64,000 bases of DNA. Origin: Serpentinicella alkaliphila. Its GTDB lineage: Bacteria; Bacillota; Clostridia; Peptostreptococcales; Natronincolaceae. Both the position numbers and the translations under genes were made by a program. The DNA lies in assembly GCF_018141405.1 (NCBI RefSeq), contig NZ_CP058648.1:325001-389000 (forward strand), given 5' to 3'. Below the pieces are notes generated by a model. It did no database searches and was not told the origin of the DNA. It saw only the letters and a list, made by a program, of their open reading frames with translations. How positions within the stretch are numbered: position 1 is the stretch's first letter; each line of letters begins with the position of its first letter. Below, piece after piece: positions 18,420 to 26,970 of this stretch.

Positions 18420-19523
18420 TTATATATGCATCCAATCTTTTAAAATTGGTTGATAACCTTTAGAAAGTAACATTTGCTTCATCTCAGCTACAGTTCTTGT
18501 ATCAGAAATATCAAACTGACTTTCTGTCTTCTCTGTTGAACTGTGGCCCCCTACTTCTGTAGATACTCCCGCAGACATTTTAGTTACACCTAAACCAACT
18601 AAGTTATCTCTCAATTCTTTTCGTTCCCTAGTGGATATAGTAATTCCTGCCCTAGGTAAAAAGATTCTAGTTGCTAGCATTATTTGTACTAAGTTTTTAT
18701 CCTCTACTACATCATAATTACTCACCATACCCACATGGGGTCTAATTCTTGGTAGAGAAACACTAACTTCTACTTCCGGATACTTATTTTGCAAATAATC
18801 TGCATGTACCCCAGTCATAAAGGCCTCTTTTCTCCAATCGTTTAAACCTAGAAGAGCACCAATATTCACACCTCTAATTTTTGCTCTACATGCCCTTTCA
18901 GGAGCCTCCAAACGAAAGCTGTATTCTTTTTTAGGCCCTGCTATATGTACTTTATTATAGACCTTTTCATCATATACCTCTTGATATATAGTTAGTCCAT
19001 CTACACCTACCTCAATTAACCTTGCATACTCATCTTCCTTTAGAGGATATACTTCTATTGATATAGAATCAAAATATTTTTTAAGAACTTCAACTGCCTC
19101 TATAATATACTCCACTGGGGTTTCTTTTCTAGATTCGCCGGTTAATATAAGAATATGTTTAAGTCCTAAAGCCGAAATCTCCTTAGCCTCGGTCTCTATT
19201 TCGTCCATATTCAATTTTTTTCTTTTTATTTTATTTCTACTATGAAAGCTACAGTAGGAGCATAAGTTAACACAATAATTCGATAAATATAATGGTGTGT
19301 ATAACAAGACTGATTTCCCAAAATTCTGTAGAGAAATTGTATGGGCTCTTTGGGCCATTTCCTCAAGGAAATCTCCCGCTATAGGAGATAATAGGGTTAA
19401 ATAGTCAATAATACTTGGTTTTCTTGAGCTTATTGCTCTTTTTACATCCTCTTTTGTTAATTGAGAGAAATAACTGTACAAATCAATGTTTTTGTATTTC
19501 TCCATATAGTTTAATAATTCCAT
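18420..19523 (-). CDS. thiH: 2-Iminoacetate synthase ThiH
   Basis: 367-residue radical SAM enzyme that cleaves tyrosine to give dehydroglycine (2-iminoacetate) for thiazole formation. It is the oxygen-independent counterpart of ThiO, which fits an anaerobe. Seen: the radical SAM cluster motif [10 protein letters not shown] (Cx3Cx2C), [23 protein letters not shown] with conserved tyrosine residues, and the C-terminal BATS-type region. Its ATG shares one base with the thiG stop. Sits between thiG and the thiD2-thiE fusion. Confidence 0.96.
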   Translation of the reverse strand: MELLNYMEKYKNIDLYSYFSQLTKEDVKRAISSRKPSIIDYLTLLSPIAGDFLEEMAQRAHTISLQNFGKSVLLYTPLYLSNYCVNLCSYCSFHSRNKIKRKKLNMDEIETEAKEISALGLKHILILTGESRKETPVEYIIEAVEVLKKYFDSISIEVYPLKEDEYARLIEVGVDGLTIYQEVYDEKVYNKVHIAGPKKEYSFRLEAPERACRAKIRGVNIGALLGLNDWRKEAFMTGVHADYLQNKYPEVEVSVSLPRIRPHVGMVSNYDVVEDKNLVQIMLATRIFLPRAGITISTRERKELRDNLVGLGVTKMSAGVSTEVGGHSSTEKTESQFDISDTRTVAEMKQMLLSKGYQPILKDWMHI

Positions 19524-20299
19524 TACTTATCACCTTCTCCTAGAAATCCAGTTAAAGGTGACGAAGCTTTAGCTAGACTACCCGTAGCTCCTAACTTCGC
19601 ATTATATGCAATTCTTCCAGCTTCAACGGCTAATGAAAAGGCTTTAGCCATTTGAATAGGGTTACCTGAAGTTGCTATAGCTGTATTAACTAAAACTGCT
19701 GCAGCTCCCATTTCCATCGCCTCGGCTGCCTCTGAAGGTCTACCTATACCAGCATCTACGATTATTGGGGCATTTATCTCGTCAATCATTATTTGAACTA
19801 ATTCCTTAGTTCTAATACCTCTATTGGTCCCAATAGGTGATCCTAAGGGCATAACCGCAGCTGCCCCTACATCAACTAACATCTTACCAGCCATTAAATC
19901 CGGACTCATGTAAGGTAATACAATAAAACCTTCCTTAGCTAATATTTCCGTGGCCTTAATTGTCTCATAATTATCAGGCAATAAATATTTGTTATCACTT
20001 ATCACCTCAATTTTAATCCAATTTCCACATCCCATAGCTTTTGCTAATCTCGCTATTCTTACTGCTTCTTCAGCGTTTCTTGCTCCAGATGTATTTGGTA
20101 ATAAAATACAATCCTTAGGTATAAATTCTATTATATTATCCTCTTTACTATCTAAATCAACTCTTCTTAAAGCCATTGTTACAACTTGAGTACCACAGCT
20201 TTCAATTGCTTCATACATAGATTTATGGTTAGGATATTTACCAGTACCAATAAATAATCTACTTTTAAGTTCAATACCTCCAATAATTAAATTATCCAT
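19523..20299 (-). CDS. thiG: Thiazole synthase ThiG
   Basis: 258-residue TIM-barrel enzyme that builds the thiazole ring from 1-deoxyxylulose phosphate, 2-iminoacetate and ThiS thiocarboxylate. Seen: [16 protein letters not shown] near the N-terminus, [15 protein letters not shown], the Schiff-base lysine segment [24 protein letters not shown] and [18 protein letters not shown]. Length is typical. It lies between thiF and thiH, in the order expected for cooperating thiazole genes. Confidence 0.97.
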   Translation of the reverse strand: MDNLIIGGIELKSRLFIGTGKYPNHKSMYEAIESCGTQVVTMALRRVDLDSKEDNIIEFIPKDCILLPNTSGARNAEEAVRIARLAKAMGCGNWIKIEVISDNKYLLPDNYETIKATEILAKEGFIVLPYMSPDLMAGKMLVDVGAAAVMPLGSPIGTNRGIRTKELVQIMIDEINAPIIVDAGIGRPSEAAEAMEMGAAAVLVNTAIATSGNPIQMAKAFSLAVEAGRIAYNAKLGATGSLAKASSPLTGFLGEGDK

Positions 20300-20315
20300 T
20301 CTAACATCTCCTAAA

Positions 20316-21122
20316 TTATATTTCTCGTTCTCCTAGTAATATCCTAAGTACCATATTAGCCTGATGATTGGCAGCGATTGCAACTCTTGGTGCCATTAGT
20401 CCGCTTCCAGGTTTGGCCTCAGAAATATCATCTCCTACTAAATAAAAGTTGTCTCTAATCTTCTTTGTCTGTATTAAGTTGTTTGAAAAATATCCAGCTA
20501 GTCCTGAGGCGGCAACAATTGGCTTGTCTTTTAACATATTTAGTGTAGTTGTTACTAACTCCGCCTTACAAATAGGATTATCGAACGCCTCTACAATAAC
20601 ATCCACATCTTTAAAAGATTCCACAATGTTTGATTTATCCAAATATATGTTTTTAGTTTCAATCTCCACAAAAGGGTTTATCTCTTTGATTAAATCCTTT
20701 AAGGCATCTGTCTTATGCATTCCTATATGCTTAATGAAATATTGCTGTCTATTTAGATTACTAGGCTCAACTACATCAAAATCTATTAATAATAGCTTAC
20801 CTATACCTATTCTAGCTAAGGAAATAGCAATATTTGATCCTAAGCCCCCTAGACCTGCAATACCTACTGTAGCTTTTTTTACATTTTCGTGAACACCTGG
20901 TGTATGTCTAGATACTAGTAGACTTTCCAGCTCCTGTTCAGTAGGTATTTCACCACGTTTAATAAAAGATAGTTTATCCCCGTCATTTAAAGTATAATCT
21001 TCCTTAATTATAAAACCGTTTAGTATCACTATATCCGCTTCAGGTTTAATACTGTCCCTTATCCCAAAGGCAGTAGTATTATTTGTAATTTCATAAAATT
21101 TTTCATTTGCTTGAATTTTCAC
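20316..21122 (-). CDS. thiF: ThiS adenylyltransferase ThiF with N-terminal ThiS-like domain
   Basis: About 268-residue E1-like enzyme that adenylates the ThiS C-terminus for sulfur transfer. An N-terminal ubiquitin-like segment of ~65 residues resembling ThiS precedes the ThiF core ([41 protein letters not shown]). This arrangement occurs in clostridial ThiF proteins. The start is the GTG at 21122: a GGAGG (inside the end of thiS) lies eight bases upstream. The TTG at 21140 would overlap thiS and lacks a ribosome site. It begins one base after the thiS stop, so the two are probably coupled. Confidence 0.93.
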   Translation of the reverse strand: MKIQANEKFYEITNNTTAFGIRDSIKPEADIVILNGFIIKEDYTLNDGDKLSFIKRGEIPTEQELESLLVSRHTPGVHENVKKATVGIAGLGGLGSNIAISLARIGIGKLLLIDFDVVEPSNLNRQQYFIKHIGMHKTDALKDLIKEINPFVEIETKNIYLDKSNIVESFKDVDVIVEAFDNPICKAELVTTTLNMLKDKPIVAASGLAGYFSNNLIQTKKIRDNFYLVGDDISEAKPGSGLMAPRVAIAANHQANMVLRILLGEREI

Positions 21123-21123
21123 T

Positions 21124-21318
21124 TCATCCGCCTCCAACAAATCTGACTATTTCTACTCGGTCTCCCTTATTTAAAGCAGTTGAAGAATATGTAGATACAT
21201 CAATGATATTAAGATTAACTTCAACTACAACCTTTTCCTTAGGTAGATTTAGCTCGTTTAATAGTTGCTCAACAGTTATTCCTTCTTGAAAGTCCATTTC
21301 TTTTCCATTAACAATCAT
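21124..21318 (-). CDS. thiS: Sulfur carrier protein ThiS
   Basis: 64-residue ubiquitin-like sulfur carrier. The C-terminal tail VRFVGGG ends in the Gly-Gly that becomes the thiocarboxylate donating sulfur to ThiG. An AGGAGG seven to eight bases before the ATG at 21318 sets the start; the in-frame upstream ATG at 21342 lies before that site. First gene of the eight-gene thiamine operon, directly behind the riboswitch and its terminators. Confidence 0.95.
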   Translation of the reverse strand: MIVNGKEMDFQEGITVEQLLNELNLPKEKVVVEVNLNIIDVSTYSSTALNKGDRVEIVRFVGGG

Positions 21319-21340
21319 ACTTTCACCTCCTAATAATGAC

Positions 21341-21375
21341 AAAAAATAAAAAAATACAAACCCCTAGGTTTGTAT
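21341..21375 (-). terminator. Second terminator hairpin downstream of the TPP riboswitch
   Basis: Perfect nine-base stem (21354-21362 with 21367-21375, ATACAAACC arm, CCTA loop) followed on the minus strand by a long T-rich run. It sits between the riboswitch terminator and thiS. Confidence 0.8.
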
Positions 21376-21383
21376 ATTATTTT

Positions 21384-21413
21384 TAAAAAAACACTTGCCT
21401 TTACAGCAAGCGT
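21384..21413 (-). terminator. TPP riboswitch expression-platform terminator
   Basis: Eight-base stem (21391-21398 with 21406-21413, one G-U pair) followed on the minus strand by seven T. It lies 19 bases after the aptamer, where TPP binding would favour its formation and stop transcription. Confidence 0.82.
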
Positions 21414-21431
21414 AATAAATTCAAATTTACA

Positions 21432-21518
21432 TATACGCTTCCCTACGGTAGATTTACCTACATCAGGTTCAAAGGGTTAGGATTTTTCCTTCTCAGCTTA
21501 AGCACCCCCAGCAAAACT
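21432..21518 (-). promoter_or_regulatory. TPP riboswitch (THI element)
   Basis: On the minus strand the conserved THI-box segments appear in order: GGGGGTGC near 21510, GCTGAGA near 21495, CCCTTTGAACCTGAT near 21470, then GGTA and CCGTAGGGAAGC near 21440. It controls the downstream thiSFGH-(thiD2-thiE)-thiC-tenI operon by transcription termination. It starts about 17 bases after the predicted transcription start. Confidence 0.96.
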
Positions 21519-21541
21519 ATTTTATTTTTTTCATTAAGGTA

Positions 21542-21570
21542 ATTATATGCTAGTAGTAATTTTTTGTAAA
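21542..21570 (-). promoter_or_regulatory. Promoter of the thiamine operon
   Basis: On the minus strand TTTACA (21570-21565), exactly 17 bases, then TATAAT (21547-21542). The predicted start near 21535 places the TPP aptamer at the very 5' end of the transcript. Confidence 0.75.
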
Positions 21571-21597
21571 GCTATTTACACCAATTTATATACCATT

Positions 21598-21726
21598 TTA
21601 TTCCTCATCATAATTTTCACTTCTAAAGTCAATATTCTTTATACTAGCTTCTAACCATATTATTTGATTGGCAATTTCTTTAATTTCTACATATAGTCTA
21701 TCCAAAGCATTTTCATAATTATTCAT
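21598..21726 (-). CDS. Small acidic protein, 42 residues, unknown
   Basis: A short reading frame starting MNNYENALDR and ending in an acidic NYDEE tail. It is preceded by a clear AGGAGG nine bases before its ATG. The translation is mostly helical and charged (YVEIKEIANQIIWLEAS), with no membrane segment and no cysteine. It lies alone between threonine synthase and the thi promoter. The good ribosome site and absence of another explanation for this gap make it a plausible small gene, but I recognise no family and it could be chance. Confidence 0.5.
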   Translation of the reverse strand: MNNYENALDRLYVEIKEIANQIIWLEASIKNIDFRSENYDEE

Positions 21727-21847
21727 CTTTCTTTGCCTCCTGAAAATATAATAGCTAAAGTAGTTATTACCCTACAGCTAGACTAGTTAAACTTTATTAT
21801 TAAAATTATCGAAAGCTATATTATAAGGAGATTTATGTATATTCTAT

Positions 21848-21876
21848 TTAAAAGAACCATCATATTGATGGTTCCT
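21848..21876 (-). terminator. Terminator after threonine synthase
   Basis: Perfect nine-base stem (21854-21862 with 21866-21874, GAACCATCA arm) followed on the minus strand by TTTTAAA. It is four bases past the thrC stop. Confidence 0.8.
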
Positions 21877-21879
21877 TAA

Positions 21880-23370
21880 TTATATATTTAATATTTTTTC
21901 AACCTGTTGTTTCATTTCATCCTTTGCACATATAGTTGTATGCAATATAGGCTTAGTATTTAAATCTCTTATTGATTCTGGAATAATAACCTTAGAAAGT
22001 GTTTCCATCTCATTCATAAGCTCAAACTCATCTTGTCCGTCATATTTTGAATCTATAGCTTTCATTACATTTGCTGTAAATTTATATGGACTAGCAGTTG
22101 AAACAATTACTGTTTTTCTATCATCTCCACTACTATCCTTATATTCTTTATACACTGAATATGCAACAGCAGTATGTGTATCCATTAAATAATCTGAGTT
22201 TTCAAATACATCTTTTATTGCCTTAGTTGTATTCTCCTCTGAAGCATATCCACCTACAAAGTCCTTTAGAGCTTGTTTCATATCATCACTAATATTATAT
22301 ACTCCATTACTATTTAATTTATCCATTAGGTCCTTAACTTTACTAGAATCCTGTCCACTTAAAGTATACAATAACCTTTCAAGATTACTTGAGATTAGTA
22401 TATCCATTGAAGGTGACATTGTCAGAATAAAGGCTCTCTTCTTATCGTAGGTTCCTGTAGCCATAAAATCAAATAGAACCTTATTTTCATTAGATGCACA
22501 GATTAATTTCCCTACAGGTAAACCCAACTCTTTTGCATAATAACCTGCTAATATATTCCCAAAGTTTCCTGTTGGAACAACGAAATTAATTTCATCACCA
22601 ACTTTAATATCACCTGATTTACACATTTGTGCATATGCATAGAAATAATATACAACCTGTGGGACTAATCTACCTATATTAATGGAGTTAGCAGAGGAAA
22701 ACATAAATCCTTTTTCTTTTAACTTCCCATTAAAATCTTCATCTGTAAAGATGTTTTTAACTCCACTTTGGGCATCGTCGAAGTTACCTTCTATACCTAC
22801 TACATATGTATTAAACCCTTCTTGTGTAATCATTTGTTTTTTCTGTACTTCACTAACCCCATTTTGAGGGAAATAAACAATTATTTTAATTCCATCTATG
22901 TTAGCAAAACCTTCTAAGGCTGCCTTTCCAGTATCCCCTGAAGTTGCAGTTAGAATAACTATTTCACTGTCAATATTTAATTTTTTAGCTGAAGTCTTTA
23001 ATAAATATGGTAGTATTGTTAAAGCCATATCTTTAAATGCTAAAGTTGGACCATGAAATAATTCTAAAAAATAATTATCCTTTGCTTTGGCAATAGGGGC
23101 AATTACAGGAGTGTCAAACTTCTCATCATAAGCACTATTAATACAATACTTTAATTCTTCCTCGGTAAAATCAGTAAGAAATAATTTTAATATCTCATAG
23201 GCTAAATCCCTATAGTTTAGTTCAATTAGTGTATTTAAATCACTTGATAATTTAGGCATTTCTGTAGGAACAAATAGGCCTCCATCTTCCGCAATACCTC
23301 TTACAATTGCCTGGGAAGAAGAAAAAACACTTTTATCTCCTCTAGTACTTATATAGCATATCTCTTTCAT
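21880..23370 (-). CDS. thrC: Threonine synthase
   Basis: 496-residue PLP enzyme converting O-phosphohomoserine to threonine. It belongs to the longer ThrC class (E. coli/yeast-like): N-terminal YISTRGDKSVFSSSQAI, PLP lysine in HGPTLAFKDMAL, phosphate-binding LTATSGDTGKAALEG and VVPTGNFGNILAGYYAKELG. It follows the probable homoserine kinase gene by 14 bases. The pair would therefore carry out the last two steps from homoserine to threonine. Confidence 0.95.
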   Translation of the reverse strand: MKEICYISTRGDKSVFSSSQAIVRGIAEDGGLFVPTEMPKLSSDLNTLIELNYRDLAYEILKLFLTDFTEEELKYCINSAYDEKFDTPVIAPIAKAKDNYFLELFHGPTLAFKDMALTILPYLLKTSAKKLNIDSEIVILTATSGDTGKAALEGFANIDGIKIIVYFPQNGVSEVQKKQMITQEGFNTYVVGIEGNFDDAQSGVKNIFTDEDFNGKLKEKGFMFSSANSINIGRLVPQVVYYFYAYAQMCKSGDIKVGDEINFVVPTGNFGNILAGYYAKELGLPVGKLICASNENKVLFDFMATGTYDKKRAFILTMSPSMDILISSNLERLLYTLSGQDSSKVKDLMDKLNSNGVYNISDDMKQALKDFVGGYASEENTTKAIKDVFENSDYLMDTHTAVAYSVYKEYKDSSGDDRKTVIVSTASPYKFTANVMKAIDSKYDGQDEFELMNEMETLSKVIIPESIRDLNTKPILHTTICAKDEMKQQVEKILNI

Positions 23371-23384
23371 ATTAATTAAGCCTC

Positions 23385-24608
23385 CTAATCTTCTTTTGTT
23401 CCTAAAATAAAGTAATCCATTAGCTTATATCCTTCATCTATATAAACGCCTGTTTCTTGAGCACTAAATTCATCATATGTTTGATTCAGTAAATTTTTTT
23501 CATTATTTTTTTCATAAATTAAAAATGGTACCGGGTCACTAGTATGTGTTCGAAGTACAAGTGGAGTAGGGTGATCTGGTAAAATCATAATTTTATAGTC
23601 TTCACCAAGCTCATCTAACCCGTCCTTAACTATCTTTACTACCTTACTATCTATATATTCAATTGATTTAACTTTATTATCTAACTCTTGTCTATGTCCA
23701 CACTCATCTGGAGCTTCTATATGAATATATACAAAATCCTTACCATTTTTCAGCTCATTAATTGCAGCCTCAGCCTTTCCTCTAAAGTTAGTATGAATAT
23801 TTCCAGTAGCTCCCTCTACATCAATAGAATCCAAACCAGCGCATATTCCCAAACCTTTTATTAAATCTACTGCAGAAATAACTGAACCTTTTATTTTATA
23901 TTTATTATAGAAGCTTGACAATAAAGGTTTTTTTCCCTCACCCCAAATCCATAAGGAGTTTGCAGGCTTTAATCCATTCTCAACCCTCTTTACATTGATT
24001 GGATGATTAAGTAAAAACTCAGTACTCTTTTTCATCATAGCTTCTATTATTTCTGCCTGATTTCCTTTGGGCATATAATCCTTAACCTTTTTACCGATAA
24101 TATCATGGGGAGGTGTTAAATCCCACTCATAGGGTCCATTGTCCCATACCATTAAATGCCTATAGCTAACCCCAGCATAAAATCTGTTTTGTTCTGTACC
24201 CAAATGTTCTATGACTGAATCAATAAGTATTCTAGCTTCATCTGTTGTTATTTCATCAGCACTATGGTCAAGCATAATTTTTTCTTCATAAATCGCCTCA
24301 TCAGACAAGGTAACTAAATTACACCTGAAAGTAACATCCGTATCCTTCATTTCTACACCCATACTTGCAGCTTCAAAGGGTGATCTACCACTATAAAATT
24401 TAAATGGGTCATACCCCATTACAGAAAGGTTTGCCGTATCACTACCAGGAGCCATTCCAGTTGGAACAGTTTTAACCATCCCAACAGTGCCATACTTAGC
24501 TAAGAAATCAATTGTAGGTATATTTGCGTATTGAAGTGGAGTTTTATTATCTAATGCTTCAATAGGAAAATCCGACATACCATCTCCAAGTATTACAACA
24601 AATTTCAT
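23385..24608 (-). CDS. ApgM-family protein, probable homoserine kinase
   Basis: 407-residue alkaline-phosphatase-superfamily protein of the archaeal-type cofactor-independent phosphoglycerate mutase family. Seen: N-terminal metal site VILGDGMSDFP, PTGMAPGSDTANLSVMGYDP with the presumed nucleophile serine, and C-terminal metal ligands HIEAPDECGHRQE and ILPDHPTP. One branch of this family has been proposed to act as a non-orthologous homoserine kinase when next to threonine genes. Here it stands 14 bases upstream of thrC with no thrB in sight. I infer homoserine kinase activity, with phosphoglycerate mutase as the alternative. Confidence 0.83.
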   Translation of the reverse strand: MKFVVILGDGMSDFPIEALDNKTPLQYANIPTIDFLAKYGTVGMVKTVPTGMAPGSDTANLSVMGYDPFKFYSGRSPFEAASMGVEMKDTDVTFRCNLVTLSDEAIYEEKIMLDHSADEITTDEARILIDSVIEHLGTEQNRFYAGVSYRHLMVWDNGPYEWDLTPPHDIIGKKVKDYMPKGNQAEIIEAMMKKSTEFLLNHPINVKRVENGLKPANSLWIWGEGKKPLLSSFYNKYKIKGSVISAVDLIKGLGICAGLDSIDVEGATGNIHTNFRGKAEAAINELKNGKDFVYIHIEAPDECGHRQELDNKVKSIEYIDSKVVKIVKDGLDELGEDYKIMILPDHPTPLVLRTHTSDPVPFLIYEKNNEKNLLNQTYDEFSAQETGVYIDEGYKLMDYFILGTKED

Positions 24609-24636
24609 TAATTCATCCCCTTTTTCAATGTTTCAT

Positions 24637-25986
24637 TTATCTTTCGTTTAAAGGAATATATCTTTGCTTCGCTGCAACATTTTTATATGCAGGACGAATA
24701 ATTTTACCACCACTAACTATTTCTTCAATTCTATGGGCACACCAGCCTGGGATTCTAGCAATAGCGAAAAGTGGTGTATATAATTCCCTTGGAATATTTA
24801 GCATATCATAAACGAAGCCAGAGTAAAAGTCCACATTAGCAGTTCTTACATCTGTAATACCTCTAACCTCAGCTAATATATTAGGTGCTAATTTCTCTAT
24901 ATCAAAGTATAGATTAAGCTCTTCTTCCATGCCTTTCTCTTTAGCAAGCTCTGTTGCTTTTTCCTTTAGTAGTACTGATCTTGGATCAGATAAAGTATAT
25001 ACAGCATGACCAATTCCATATATTAAGCCTGATTTATCGTAGGCTTCCTTTTTAACTATCTTAACCAAATAATCCTCTAACAGCCTCCCATTCGACCAAT
25101 CCTTAACATTTCTTTTAATATCATCCATCATATTCATTACTTTAATATTTGCTCCACCATGCTTAGGCCCTTTTAAAGCCCCTACTGCGGCTGCGATAGC
25201 AGAATATGTGTCTGTGTCTGTAGATGATACTACATGAGTTGTAAAGGCTGAGTTGTTTCCGCCCCCATGCTCCGCATGAATAATTAAGTTTAAATCCAGA
25301 ATTTCTGCCTCTAATTCCGTATATTGATTATCTGGCCTTATCATATATAAAAAGTTTTCAGCTGTACTTAAATGCTCCTGTGGCAAATGGATATATAGGC
25401 TTTTATTATCATAAAAATGGGCTTTTGCTTGATAACCATAGGCCGCCATAATTGGAAATCTTGAAGTCAACTCTATACTTTGTCTTAATACATTAGTAAT
25501 TTCGATGTCATCCGGATTATTATCATATGAATAGCAGGTTAAAACGCTTCTCGCAAGTTTATTCATTATATCTGAGCTTGGGGCTTTTAGAATCATATCC
25601 TCTGTAAACCCATGGGGCAATGTCCGGTATTGACCTAGTATTTCATTGAAAGTTTTTAATTTACTCTCATTAGGTAATTCACCAAAGATTAATAAATATG
25701 CTACCTCTTCAAACCCAAAACGTTTCTCTTGTTTATACCCCTTAACTAGCTCACTCACTTCATAGCCACGATAAAAAAGTTTTCCTTGCTGGGGTATTTT
25801 TTCTCCATCCACCATTATGTAGGCATGTACTTCCCCTATTTCCGTTAAACCAATTAATACACCAGTTCCATCTTCATTTCTTAATCCTCTTTTTGTATTA
25901 TATCTTCTATGAAGTTCCGGAGCAATTGTGTTATTTATCTCCACAATAGAATACTGCTCATCTATGAATTTCTGTAAATCTACCAT
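24637..25986 (-). CDS. Citrate synthase (or 2-methylcitrate synthase)
   Basis: 449-residue Si-type citrate synthase condensing acetyl-CoA (or propionyl-CoA) with oxaloacetate. Active-site signatures are present: LIIHAEHGGGNNSAFTTHV (His), GPKHGGANIKVMN (His), YGIGHAVYTLSDPR and the Asp region NVDFYSGFVYDML. The N-terminal region (~1-45) is an extension seen in clostridial forms. AGGGGGT precedes the ATG. It precedes the threonine pair by 28 bases and might be co-transcribed with it. Citrate versus methylcitrate preference cannot be told from sequence. Confidence 0.92.
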   Translation of the reverse strand: MVDLQKFIDEQYSIVEINNTIAPELHRRYNTKRGLRNEDGTGVLIGLTEIGEVHAYIMVDGEKIPQQGKLFYRGYEVSELVKGYKQEKRFGFEEVAYLLIFGELPNESKLKTFNEILGQYRTLPHGFTEDMILKAPSSDIMNKLARSVLTCYSYDNNPDDIEITNVLRQSIELTSRFPIMAAYGYQAKAHFYDNKSLYIHLPQEHLSTAENFLYMIRPDNQYTELEAEILDLNLIIHAEHGGGNNSAFTTHVVSSTDTDTYSAIAAAVGALKGPKHGGANIKVMNMMDDIKRNVKDWSNGRLLEDYLVKIVKKEAYDKSGLIYGIGHAVYTLSDPRSVLLKEKATELAKEKGMEEELNLYFDIEKLAPNILAEVRGITDVRTANVDFYSGFVYDMLNIPRELYTPLFAIARIPGWCAHRIEEIVSGGKIIRPAYKNVAAKQRYIPLNER

Positions 25987-26372
25987 ATAAATTTACCCCC
26001 TAAATAAATTCTTTATATTCTAAATTCCTTATATTTATTTATATATATGCTTGACCTCATTATAAAAATGAAATAATTTATACATTAACTTCTATATTTA
26101 TATCTAAACACATATCAACTCAAAAAATGTTTGTTGTTGTATTTATTGATATTTTAACATTAAAGTCCTTTTGAACAAATTATTAAAATATTGTATTAAC
26201 TGAAATTTTTATAATTGTAAATTTCATTTTATTATAATCTATTAAACTATAGTAATCAAGTCTTTTATTAAACTAAATGTAGTTGCTATATAAAGGTTAC
26301 TATCACATTTTTTTCTTACACATATTATTACCAAATACATATAATAGTACTTACCACGCTATAAAAGACTTT
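25987..26372. other. AT-rich intergenic region upstream of citrate synthase
   Basis: About 385 very AT-rich bases. Several weak promoter-like hexamers occur on the minus strand, for example TTGATA with TATAGA near 26120-26090, but none stands out. I see no reading frame with a ribosome site and no riboswitch consensus. Confidence 0.5.
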
Positions 26373-26400
26373 AAAAAAAAAACAACTTCGAAAAGTTGCT
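26373..26400 (-). terminator. Terminator after the nucleotidyltransferase gene
   Basis: Six-base stem with CGAA loop (26383-26388 with 26393-26398, CAACTT arm) followed on the minus strand by ten T. It is nine bases past the stop of the gene at 26409-26957. Confidence 0.8.
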
Positions 26401-26408
26401 TTTATAAA

Positions 26409-26957
26409 TTATTCTTTAATTAGACTCACTATTCTTTCTTTCACTTTACTTGGCAGATTATACTCAAGATAATTACCTAACACATTTTTATTAACATTAC
26501 CTACACTATTAAAGTATTGTTCAATTAGTTCTACCTTTTCATCTCTATTAGGAATTAATTGGTATATAACAAACCAGTCTTCTAAAGAAGTTAATGGGAT
26601 GTTAACTTCTCTGTATTTTATCCTATCCACTATGGATGTCTCATCAAAATTATAATTAAAAATCCCTGCTTCATGTCTAATACCAAAACCACTCATTATA
26701 TCTACATTTACGTTGTTGACAACATACTTATAAAAATATTTTGTAGTGTATAGACCCTTCCCTAAAACTTCTGTATTCTCACCCATAGTTTCCATGACTT
26801 TAATTACAGAATCTAAATCTTTTTCATGAACAAAGATATCAATGTCCTTAGGAGCTCCTACAAGATTATAGTGCTTTAAAACTAAGGATCCACCTAAAGC
26901 CCATAATATTTGTTTTTCATTTAGTTCTTTAGCTATTTTAATTAGTGCCCCTTTCAT
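26409..26957 (-). CDS. Nucleotidyltransferase-fold protein
   Basis: 182-residue protein with a nucleotidyltransferase-type active site: LGGSLVLKHY followed by PKDIDIFVHE (G-[GS] then D-x-D) and VDIMSGF as the likely third carboxylate. This resembles the AbiEii/MNT-like or aminoglycoside-type NTase fold. No substrate can be named. The ATG at 26957 is five bases after GGTGG; a GTG three codons upstream is possible. It follows the DUF4153 membrane gene by 13 bases, so co-transcription is likely. There is no adjacent HEPN or toxin gene. Confidence 0.72.
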   Translation of the reverse strand: MKGALIKIAKELNEKQILWALGGSLVLKHYNLVGAPKDIDIFVHEKDLDSVIKVMETMGENTEVLGKGLYTTKYFYKYVVNNVNVDIMSGFGIRHEAGIFNYNFDETSIVDRIKYREVNIPLTSLEDWFVIYQLIPNRDEKVELIEQYFNSVGNVNKNVLGNYLEYNLPSKVKERIVSLIKE

Positions 26958-26970
26958 TATAACCACCCAA

